A stretch of DNA of 11,127 bases from an uncultured Acetobacteraceae bacterium (lineage in GTDB: Bacteria; Pseudomonadota; Alphaproteobacteria; Acetobacterales; Acetobacteraceae): assembly GCA_937874445.1 (NCBI GenBank), contig CALNAL010000023.1, positions 1 to 11,127 of the forward strand, given 5' to 3'. Numbering within the stretch: position 1 is the first letter of the stretch; every line of letters starts with the position of its first letter. Position numbers and translations under genes: made by a program. The notes below the pieces were generated by a model that was given only the letters and a program-made list of their open reading frames with translations, made no database searches and was not told the origin of the DNA. Shown here in pieces: positions 1-5,511 of the stretch.

Positions 1-14
1 AAGGCAAGGAAGGT

Positions 15-38
15 GTTCTCCTTTCGGGAAAGGAGAAC
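15..38. repeat. Perfect inverted repeat, 10-bp stem, 4-base loop
   Basis: The arms GTTCTCCTTT (15-24) and AAAGGAGAAC (29-38) are exactly complementary around a CGGG loop. No T-tract follows on the plus strand, so it is not a textbook Rho-independent terminator. It may be the terminator of a gene outside the window or an intergenic repeat element. The complementarity is seen directly and the role is unknown. Confidence 0.7.
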
Positions 39-59
39 CAGGAAAGCTTTATTCCATAA

Positions 60-88
60 GGCTCCGCGCCTGTGTCATGCGCGGAGCC
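60..88. repeat. Perfect GC-rich inverted repeat, 10-bp stem, 9-base loop
   Basis: The arms GGCTCCGCGC (60-69) and GCGCGGAGCC (79-88) are exactly complementary around a 9-base loop. The stem is very GC-rich and should be stable in RNA or as a cruciform. An A-rich stretch, not a T-run, follows on the plus strand. On the minus strand the downstream bases include ATAAAGC, which is not a T-tract either. The role is unknown: possibly a terminator without U-tract or part of a repeat cluster. Confidence 0.7.
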
Positions 89-110
89 CAACGAACAAAA
101 GTCCTTTTTG

Positions 111-136
111 CTTCTTTTTCCTTCAGGAAAAAGAAG
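111..136. repeat. Perfect A/T-rich inverted repeat, 11-bp stem, 4-base loop
   Basis: The arms CTTCTTTTTCC (111-121) and GGAAAAAGAAG (126-136) are exactly complementary around the loop TTCA. Its base content differs sharply from the surrounding DNA. It runs into a 10-base palindrome, GAAGGCCTTC, at 133-142. Pyrimidine-arm/purine-arm hairpins of this look recur between genes in some Acetobacteraceae as far as I recall, but I could not check that here. Confidence 0.7.
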
Positions 137-287
137 GCCTTCCCTTGGGCGCTCCGGAAAGGAGGGGCATTTCAGAGGGGGGGCAAAGGCAGAAAATGGC
201 CGTTTTCCCCGCGGCAGGCGGCCTGTGGCGCGGGACGTCTCTTGTGGCGGAGGGGAAATGACGCCACCTTGAGCACGATTGAAACGT

Positions 288-319
288 CCGGTCCCCTCGG
301 AGCCCGGTCTCCTCGGAGA
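288..319 (+). repeat. Tandem direct repeat, 2 x 16 bp, carrying Shine-Dalgarno-like GGAG
   Basis: Two adjacent 16-base units (288-303 and 304-319) agree at 14 of 16 positions, and each contains CTCGGAG. The second copy lies at the right distance to act as ribosome binding site for the GTG start at 329, so the duplication directly touches the translation start region of the protease gene. Confidence 0.7.
315..318 (+). promoter_or_regulatory. Ribosome binding site supporting the GTG start at 329
   Basis: GGAG at 315-318 lies nine bases before the GTG codon at 329. This supports that start over the upstream in-frame ATG at 77, which would put more than 80 residues of low-complexity basic sequence before the signal peptide. 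It also supports it over the in-frame TTG at 269, whose nearest purine-rich stretch is about 11 bases away. Confidence 0.55.
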
Positions 320-328
320 AAGTCTGCC

Positions 329-1375
329 GTGCTCACCCGTCGTGCCGCCCTGACCCTCTCCTGCGCCTCCGCGCTGGCCGCCTGTGCCGCGCCGGGGCCC
401 GCCGTCGCGCGCGTGGGGCCCGACAGTTTCGCCCCCCTGGTGCGCAAGGTGCTGCCGGCCGTGGTCAATATCGCCGTGGTCGAGCAGGTGACCACCGGGG
501 ACGACCCGCTGGCCACTCTGCCTCCCCAGCTGCGCCGCCAGTTCCGCGACCGCTATCCCCAGCGCAAGCGCGAGGTGCGCGGGGCGGGCTCGGGGTTCCT
601 CATCGACCCCTCCGGGCTGATCGTGACCAACGGCCACGTGGTGCAGGGGGCCTCGCGCATCGTCGTGGCGCTCGAGGGCGGGCAGGAGATGCCGGCGAAC
701 GTGGTGGGGATGGACGAGCTGACCGATCTCGCGCTGATCCGCGTCAGCCCCGGATCGCCGCTGCCCGCCGTGGCCTGGGGCGACAGCCGCACCTTGCAGG
801 TGGGCGACTGGGTGATGGCGGCCGGCAATCCCTTCGGCCTGGGCGGCTCGGTGACCGCCGGCATCGTCTCGGCGCGCGGACGCGACATCGGGGCGGGGCC
901 GTTCGACGACTTCATCCAGATCGACGCGCCGATCAATCCCGGCAACTCCGGCGGGCCGCTGTTCAACGTCGAGGGCGAGGTGGTGGGGATCAACTCGGCG
1001 ATCTACTCGCCCACCGGCTCCTCGGTGGGCATCGGCTTCGCCATCCCCAGCGAGCTGGCCGCGCGCATCACCGCCGAGCTGGCCGAGAAGGGGCATATCG
1101 ACCGCGGCTGGCTCGGGGTTTCCATGCAGGACATCCGCGCCCCCGGCGTGGCCGTGGCGGAGGTGGCGCGCGGCGGGCCGGCGGGACGCGCCGGCGTGCG
1201 GGCGGGCGACGTGATCCTCGCCGTCAACGGCAAATCGGTGGACGATTCCCGCGCCCTGCTGCGCGCCGTCGCCGCCGTCACCCCCGGACAGGGCGTGCGC
1301 TTGACGTTGCGCCGCCAGGGGCGCGAGATCGACCTGTCCGTGACCGTCGGCCGACGGCCCTCCTCGGAGCAATAG
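329..1375 (+). CDS. HtrA/DegP-type serine protease with one PDZ domain, probable periplasmic lipoprotein
   Basis: Predicted envelope protease (S1C family) of 348 residues, shorter than two-PDZ DegP and close to DegS-like proteins. The start begins V-L-T-R-R-A-A-L-T-L. The twin Arg and hydrophobic stretch resemble a Tat signal, and L-A-A-C at 16-19 is a good lipobox, so it is probably a lipoprotein with Cys19 lipidated. The trypsin-like domain covers about 36-245, with the catalytic triad visible as His103 (in TNGHVV), Asp133 (in ELTDLALIRV) and Ser207 (in GNSGGPLF). A single PDZ domain covers about 258-340, with GWLGV, AGVRAGDVILAVNG and a basic C-terminal tail. All catalytic residues are intact, so it should be active. 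It lies 31 bases before a response regulator gene and is probably cotranscribed with it, which suggests a role in sensing or clearing misfolded envelope proteins. The family is sure. The Tat/lipoprotein export is inferred from the signal alone. Confidence 0.92.
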   Translation: MLTRRAALTLSCASALAACAAPGPAVARVGPDSFAPLVRKVLPAVVNIAVVEQVTTGDDPLATLPPQLRRQFRDRYPQRKREVRGAGSGFLIDPSGLIVTNGHVVQGASRIVVALEGGQEMPANVVGMDELTDLALIRVSPGSPLPAVAWGDSRTLQVGDWVMAAGNPFGLGGSVTAGIVSARGRDIGAGPFDDFIQIDAPINPGNSGGPLFNVEGEVVGINSAIYSPTGSSVGIGFAIPSELAARITAELAEKGHIDRGWLGVSMQDIRAPGVAVAEVARGGPAGRAGVRAGDVILAVNGKSVDDSRALLRAVAAVTPGQGVRLTLRRQGREIDLSVTVGRRPSSEQ

Positions 1376-1406
1376 GCCCTTCACCCGGAGCAACCAGAGG
1401 CAGCAG

Positions 1407-2084
1407 ATGCGTATTCTCGTGGTGGAAGACGACAAGGACGTCGCCGGCTTCATCCTCAAGGGACTGAAGGAAGCCGGGCACGTCGTCGAACATGCCGACA
1501 ACGGCCGCGACGGCCTGTTTCTCGCCGCCAGCGAGAATTTCGACGCCATCGTGCTCGACCGCATGCTCCCCGGCGGGGTGGACGGGCTGCGCCTGCTGGA
1601 GACCCTGCGCTCGCAGAACAACCAGACGCCGGTGCTCTTCCTCTCCGCGCTTGCCCAGGTGGACGACCGGGTGAAGGGCCTCAAGGCGGGCGGCGACGAC
1701 TACATGACCAAGCCCTTCGCCTTCGCCGAGCTGCTCGCGCGCGTCGAGGCGCTCACCCGCCGCGGCAAGACCGAGGCGCCGGTGACCCGGCTCGCCGCCG
1801 GCGACCTGGAGATGGACCTGCTCTCGCGCTCCGTCCGGCGCGCCGGGCAGAAGATCGACCTCCAGCCGCGCGAGTTCCGCCTGCTCGAATATCTCCTGCG
1901 CCATGCCGGCCAGGTGGTGACCCGCACCATGCTGCTCGAGGGGGTGTGGGACTACCACTTCGACCCGCAGACCAACGTGATCGACGTGCATGTCTCGCGG
2001 CTGCGCCAGAAGGTGGACAAGCCCTTTCCGACCGCGCTGATCCACACCGTGCGCAACGCCGGCTACATGCTGCGGGCCGAGTAG
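1407..2084 (+). CDS. OmpR/PhoB-family response regulator
   Basis: DNA-binding response regulator of 225 residues, the usual length for the family. The receiver domain covers about 1-118, with the acidic pair Asp8/Asp9, phosphoacceptor Asp51 (in IVLDRMLP), Ser80 and Lys102 (in TKPF). All expected residues are present. A winged-helix domain covers about 127-223 and ends in the typical VHVSRLRQKVD and HTVRNAGYML motifs. One extra Gly after LPG (LPGGVDG) is a small variation near the active site. AGAGG-like sequence (AGAGG at 1396-1400) precedes the ATG by six bases. It lies between the protease gene and the kinase gene, with the kinase start seven bases after its stop, so kinase and regulator are an evident cognate pair. 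By sequence it resembles regulators of the CopR/CusR/QseB type, but the signal and target genes cannot be read from the sequence. Confidence 0.95.
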   Translation: MRILVVEDDKDVAGFILKGLKEAGHVVEHADNGRDGLFLAASENFDAIVLDRMLPGGVDGLRLLETLRSQNNQTPVLFLSALAQVDDRVKGLKAGGDDYMTKPFAFAELLARVEALTRRGKTEAPVTRLAAGDLEMDLLSRSVRRAGQKIDLQPREFRLLEYLLRHAGQVVTRTMLLEGVWDYHFDPQTNVIDVHVSRLRQKVDKPFPTALIHTVRNAGYMLRAE

Positions 2085-2091
2085 GAAGACT

Positions 2092-3642
2092 GTGGCGGGC
2101 GGGCTGACGGCACGCACCGGCTTCCTCGGGCCGCGCCTGGCCCGGGCGCGGGCGCATCTGCGCCGGCAGTGGTGGCTCTTGATGCATCCGCGCACGCTGA
2201 TGCGGTCGGCCGGGGTGCGCTTCGGGCTGATCTATGCCGCGCTGTTCTCGGCCTGCGCGCTGGCGCTCGCCGCCTTCCTGTGGTGGTCCACCGCGGGGCT
2301 GCTCGACCGCCAGGCCGACGCCGCCATCAATGCCGACGCGCAGGGGCTGGTGGAGCATTTTCTCGACGGGCCGGCCGTGCTCGCCGAGATCATCCAGGAG
2401 CGGCTGGTCGCCAACATCAACGACGACGCCATCTACCTGCTGACCGACGCCCAGGGCCAGCCGGTCGCCGGCAACCTCGCGACCTGGCCGGCGGCGATGA
2501 CCCCCGACGTGAGCATCGCCGAGCTGCCGATCGACCGCGCCGGGGTGCACGGCTTCGCGCGCATCCACCAGTTCGTGCTGCCGGGCGGGTTCCACCTGTT
2601 GGTGGGGCGCGATGTGCAGGGGCGGGTGCAGATGCGCCGCATCCTCGGCGACGCGCTGCTGTGGACCCCGGCCATCGTGCTGGTGATGGCCATCCTCGGC
2701 GCCCTGGTGATGCGCGGGCTGTTCCGCGCCACCCTCTCCGAGATCGCCGCCACCGCCTCGGCGGTGAGCCGCGGCGACCTCACGCGCCGGCTGCGCCTCT
2801 CCGGCCTGGGCGACGAGTTCGACCGGGTGGCCGAGGAGATCAACCACATGCTGGAGCGGCTCGCCTCGCTGATGGACGGGGTGCGCCAGGTCTCCAACGC
2901 CATCGCCCACGACCTGCGCACGCCCATCACGCGGGCACGGGCGCGGCTGGAGGATGCCGCCCGCTCGGCGCAGTCGGAGGCCGATCTGCGGGCGGCCATC
3001 GAGCGGGCGCAGTCGGACCTCGACGACATCGTCAAGGTGTTCCAGGCGCTGCTGCGCATCTCCGAGATCGAGGCGGGGGCGCGGCGCTCGGCCTTCGCGC
3101 GGGTCGATCTCGGGCCGCTGCTGTTCGACCTCGCAGAACTTTACGCAGCCGCCGCCGAGGAGCGCGGGCAGACGCTGGCCTACCAGATTCCCCCCATTCT
3201 GCCGGCCTTCGGCGACCGCGATATGCTCCAGCAGGCGGTTGCCAACCTGCTCGACAATGCCCTCAAATTCTCCCCGCCGGGCAGCACCATCCGGCTGGAG
3301 GCGAAGAGCGTGGCAGGACGCGTGGAGATTCTGGTGGCCGATCAGGGGGCGGGCATTCCCGCGGGCGACCGCAAGCGGGCGACCGAGCGGTTCTTCCGCG
3401 GCGAGCAGGCGCGCAACACGCCGGGCTCCGGGCTCGGGCTGGCGCTGGTGGCGGCGGTGGCCACGCTGCACGACGGCGAGCTGCGGCTGGAGGACAATGC
3501 CCCCGGACTGCAGGCGGTGATCAGCCTGCCCGCCCCCCGCGCCGTGCCGGCGGCGAAGCGTGCCAATGCCGGCAAGGCGGGAGTGGGCAAGATGGCAGCG
3601 GGCAGGACGGGAGCGGGCCGGGCGGGGGAACCGGAAGGGTGA
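2092..3642 (+). CDS. Membrane sensor histidine kinase, cognate partner of the preceding regulator
   Basis: Inner-membrane histidine kinase of 516 residues with a GTG start. It has transmembrane segment 1 at about 44-66, a periplasmic sensor region at about 67-185, segment 2 at about 187-208, and a HAMP linker at about 210-262. The dimerisation domain carries His273 in AHDLRTP. The ATPase domain has the N-box (N385-LLD-N389), the G1 box DQGAGIP (417-423), the F-box ERFF and the G2 box GSGLGL. All motifs are intact. AGGAAG at 2083-2088 overlaps the stop of the regulator gene and is close to the GTG. An in-frame ATG at 2182 would give a shorter protein that still keeps both membrane segments, so the exact start is uncertain. 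The last 30 residues form a basic Gly/Ala/Lys/Arg tail encoded by a 15-bp tandem repeat, outside the catalytic domain. The periplasmic domain has no family I recognise. Confidence 0.93.
   Translation: MAGGLTARTGFLGPRLARARAHLRRQWWLLMHPRTLMRSAGVRFGLIYAALFSACALALAAFLWWSTAGLLDRQADAAINADAQGLVEHFLDGPAVLAEIIQERLVANINDDAIYLLTDAQGQPVAGNLATWPAAMTPDVSIAELPIDRAGVHGFARIHQFVLPGGFHLLVGRDVQGRVQMRRILGDALLWTPAIVLVMAILGALVMRGLFRATLSEIAATASAVSRGDLTRRLRLSGLGDEFDRVAEEINHMLERLASLMDGVRQVSNAIAHDLRTPITRARARLEDAARSAQSEADLRAAIERAQSDLDDIVKVFQALLRISEIEAGARRSAFARVDLGPLLFDLAELYAAAAEERGQTLAYQIPPILPAFGDRDMLQQAVANLLDNALKFSPPGSTIRLEAKSVAGRVEILVADQGAGIPAGDRKRATERFFRGEQARNTPGSGLGLALVAAVATLHDGELRLEDNAPGLQAVISLPAPRAVPAAKRANAGKAGVGKMAAGRTGAGRAGEPEG
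3571..3630 (+). repeat. Four 15-bp tandem units at the 3' end of the kinase gene
   Basis: Four consecutive 15-base units (3571, 3586, 3601 and 3616) encode the pentapeptides GKAGV, GKMAA, GRTGA and GRAGE. Each begins with GGC and codes Gly then Lys/Arg. They are imperfect copies, so the expansion is not brand new. The result is a positively charged, probably disordered C-terminal tail after the ATPase domain of the kinase. Confidence 0.75.
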
Positions 3643-3664
3643 GGCCGGGACGGCGCACCCATGT

Positions 3665-3682
3665 CCAAACCGTCACGTTTGG
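3665..3682. promoter_or_regulatory. Dyad CCAAAC-N6-GTTTGG, possible operator
   Basis: Six-base complementary arms (3665-3670 and 3677-3682) flank a six-base spacer in the 81-base gap between the kinase gene and the small secreted protein gene. The dyad sits about 40 bases before the probable ATG at 3724, a place where a regulator could act. OmpR/PhoB regulators more often use direct repeats, so it need not belong to the adjacent regulator. I found no convincing -35/-10 pair next to it. It could be chance. Confidence 0.3.
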
Positions 3683-3723
3683 GCCAATCCGCGGTACGGC
3701 GATCTGTGCTTGATTGCACTCCC

Positions 3724-4092
3724 ATGAAGGGCATCCTCCGTTCCCGCCGGTGGCTGCTGGTGGCGCCCATCGCCTTGTGGGGCGCCGCCGGGGGGGATTC
3801 CGCCCGGGGGGACACCGCGCGCAGCCCGGAGGCGGAAGAGGTCCCGCCGATGCGCGTGACCTCCGACAGCGAGGAATACTGCGAGACCCTGTGGCATCAG
3901 CTGCGCACCCAGCTGCGCGCCCGCCAGCACAGCCCCGCCACCGAGCAGGCCAAGGACCTCGCCCGCGAGGGGTGGCGGATGTGCGGGGAGGGCCATCTGC
4001 GCCCCGGCATCCTGCGCCTGCGCCGGGCCTTGCAGCTGATCCGCGACGAGGACCGGCAGCTCGACGGGCCCGCGGCGAAGGAAAAGCCCTGA
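3724..4092 (+). CDS. Small secreted-looking protein with two cysteines, unknown family
   Basis: I do not recognise this 122-residue protein. The ATG at 3724 is preferred because it starts a plausible signal peptide (MKGILRSRR, then a hydrophobic stretch WLLVAPIALWGAAGG), whereas the in-frame ATG at 3661 would put 21 charged residues before it and lies in the dyad region. No strong Shine-Dalgarno is visible. After an acidic Pro/Glu stretch the mature part looks alpha-helical, with Cys in EEYCETLW and in GWRMCGEGH about 34 residues apart, which could form a disulfide in the periplasm. The following GHLRPGILRLRRALQLI segment resembles a TPR-like or helical-hairpin pattern but is too short to assign. 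It follows the kinase gene by 81 bases on the same strand and may be a target or accessory of the two-component system. Codon use matches its neighbours, which supports it being real. Confidence 0.7.
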   Translation: MKGILRSRRWLLVAPIALWGAAGGDSARGDTARSPEAEEVPPMRVTSDSEEYCETLWHQLRTQLRARQHSPATEQAKDLAREGWRMCGEGHLRPGILRLRRALQLIRDEDRQLDGPAAKEKP

Positions 4093-4106
4093 GAGGATAG
4101 AGAGGG

Positions 4107-5495
4107 TCAGCGGGTTCCCGCGCGGGCCTTCCAGGCGTCCAGGATGTGGCGGGTGAGCCCGGCGTAGTCGCCGTTGAAATGGTGGTTGCCGGGCATCTTC
4201 ACCACGTCGGCGGCGGTGCCGGCCAGCACCGGGCAGGCCGAGGCATCCTTGCCCGTGCTTTCGGAACTGTAGATGCACTGCACCACCCCGGCCGGCAGGC
4301 GCTGCAGCTGCGGGGCCATCGGACGCGCGCTCGCGCTCGGGGGCGCGCCCAGCCAGCCGACGACACGGATTTCGAAATCCGCCCCGGAGGAGAGCGCCAC
4401 CAGCGAAAGCAGCTCCACGTGGGCGCGCAGGTCCTCGGGCAGCAGCGGATAGACGAAGGGCAGCACGTCGGCCCCGAAGGAGTAGCCGATCAGCGCCACG
4501 TGCTCGGCGTGCCAGCGCGCCATGTAGACGCGCAGCACCCGCGCGAGGTCGGTCGCCGTCTGCTCGGGCGTGCGCTCCGACCAGAAGTAGCGCAGGCTGT
4601 CGAAGCCGACCGCGGAGACCCCCTCGTCGTGCAGGCGCTGGGCGATGCTGCGGTCGATGTCGCGCCAGCCGCCGTCGCCGGAAAGCACCACGGCGAGCCG
4701 GCCGCTGGTGGTTTTGCCCGCTGACGATCCGCCCGCTGACGATCCGACCGCCGGCAGCTCGACCACCGGCAGGTCGGCGATGCTGCCTTCCTCCGGGGCG
4801 GTCGTGGCCAGATGCGCGGCGACGAGGGCGGCCAGCTGCTCGGAGGCGTTGGCGCCCGCGGGCAGGTCGCGGCGGGTGAAGGCCGGGCCGGCGCGGAAAT
4901 GCGCGGCCGCGTCGGCGGGCCAGGCGGGGCTCGCGCCGATCTCCCAGAAGCCGTTGACCTTGGTGGCCCCGCGTCCGCAAGGCAGGGCGGCGACGGCGGG
5001 GCTCTCCTGCGGGTCGATCGCCACCGCGCCGGCCACCGAATTGACCGGGGCGAGGGTCAGCACGCGGCCGGCCAGGGCCCCGCCGGCACCGAGGCCGGCC
5101 AGGATCGGCAGGAAATACCGCTCCTGGCCGTTCTGGCGCTGAAGCTGACGGGTGATGGTCTCGACGTCGCCCTCCATCAGGTGGCAGGCCGTGGCGGCGG
5201 TATCGATGTGCGAAAGATAGAAGGCGCTGTCCACCCCGATCACCAGGGCGTTCGCCGTGGCCAACCGGTCGGCCGCGGCCTGTTCGGCTGGTCCCCAGCC
5301 GTCGGCCCCGGAGAAAAGAATGACGACCCCGCGCAGGTCCCCCTGCGGCCGCGCCAGATGCAGCGTGCCGTAGCGGGTGGGGGGCAGGGCGGCGGCGGAT
5401 GCGGTCATCGGGGCGGCCAGCGCTGAAGGAGAGAGGGCGGGGAGGAGCAGCAGGGCACCCAGCAGGATGCCCGGCAGGGCGGCGAGGCGGAACAT
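4107..5495 (-). CDS. acvB: AcvB/VirJ-family periplasmic hydrolase, predicted lysyl-phosphatidylglycerol hydrolase
   Basis: A 462-residue protein with a clear signal peptide (hydrophobic 5-20, likely cleavage after ALA at about 28). It has the two-part build of AcvB: an N-terminal alpha/beta-hydrolase-like half (about 40-235) and a C-terminal VirJ domain (about 264-460). The VirJ half has LSGDGGW, the nucleophile elbow GYSFG with Ser339, and a late GNHHFNGDY segment whose His438 or His439 is the likely catalytic histidine. In the N-terminal half the matching elbow reads G-L-G-A-G without Ser, so that half is probably not catalytic. Agrobacterium AcvB is known to hydrolyse lysyl-phosphatidylglycerol and is needed for virulence. 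Here the gene lies 16 bases behind mprF with GGAG six bases before its ATG, so the two are surely cotranscribed. The linker at 251-260 holds a duplicated GSSAG. Substrate is inferred from family and neighbour. Confidence 0.88.
   Translation of the reverse strand: MFRLAALPGILLGALLLLPALSPSALAAPMTASAAALPPTRYGTLHLARPQGDLRGVVILFSGADGWGPAEQAAADRLATANALVIGVDSAFYLSHIDTAATACHLMEGDVETITRQLQRQNGQERYFLPILAGLGAGGALAGRVLTLAPVNSVAGAVAIDPQESPAVAALPCGRGATKVNGFWEIGASPAWPADAAAHFRAGPAFTRRDLPAGANASEQLAALVAAHLATTAPEEGSIADLPVVELPAVGSSAGGSSAGKTTSGRLAVVLSGDGGWRDIDRSIAQRLHDEGVSAVGFDSLRYFWSERTPEQTATDLARVLRVYMARWHAEHVALIGYSFGADVLPFVYPLLPEDLRAHVELLSLVALSSGADFEIRVVGWLGAPPSASARPMAPQLQRLPAGVVQCIYSSESTGKDASACPVLAGTAADVVKMPGNHHFNGDYAGLTRHILDAWKARAGTR
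4716..4745 (-). repeat. Perfect 15-bp tandem duplication in the acvB linker
   Basis: The 15 bases at 4716-4730 are repeated exactly at 4731-4745. In the protein this gives GSSAG twice (residues 251-260), between the two hydrolase halves. The copies are identical at DNA level, which points to a recent slippage event that lengthened a flexible linker without changing the frame. Confidence 0.85.
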
Positions 5496-5511
5496 GGCGG
5501 GCTCCGAAGGG

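Larger units (their letters stand above)
1..328. other. Non-coding leader upstream of the HtrA-type protease gene
   Basis: This stretch holds no convincing gene. Open frames cross it, but their translations are rich in Arg, Lys and Gly, have no recognisable domain, and exist because stop codons are scarce in GC-rich DNA. Its first 140 bases are less GC-rich than the rest of the window and contain three perfect short inverted repeats, listed separately. The last 40 bases contain a tandem repeat that carries the likely ribosome binding site of the protease gene. I see no clear -35/-10 promoter. The hairpins could belong to the end of a gene lying before the window, to a repeated intergenic element, or to the 5' leader of the protease mRNA. 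Confidence 0.6.

Noticed and set aside
77..328. N-terminal extension of the protease from ATG 77
   Set aside because: It would bury the signal peptide more than 80 residues inside and lies over the hairpins; GTG 329 with GGAG nine bases before fits better.
1278..3471. Long minus-strand open frames opposite the regulator and kinase genes
   Set aside because: Compositionally biased translations rich in Arg, His and Gly without domains; the plus-strand genes have all family motifs.
4117..4126. Palindrome CCCGCGCGGG near the 3' end of acvB
   Set aside because: It lies inside coding sequence, has no T-run, and such GC palindromes are expected by chance in this composition.
3673..4980. Minus-strand open frame spanning the small gene and part of acvB
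   Set aside because: It reads acvB in a wrong frame and has Arg/Ala-rich sequence without family features.
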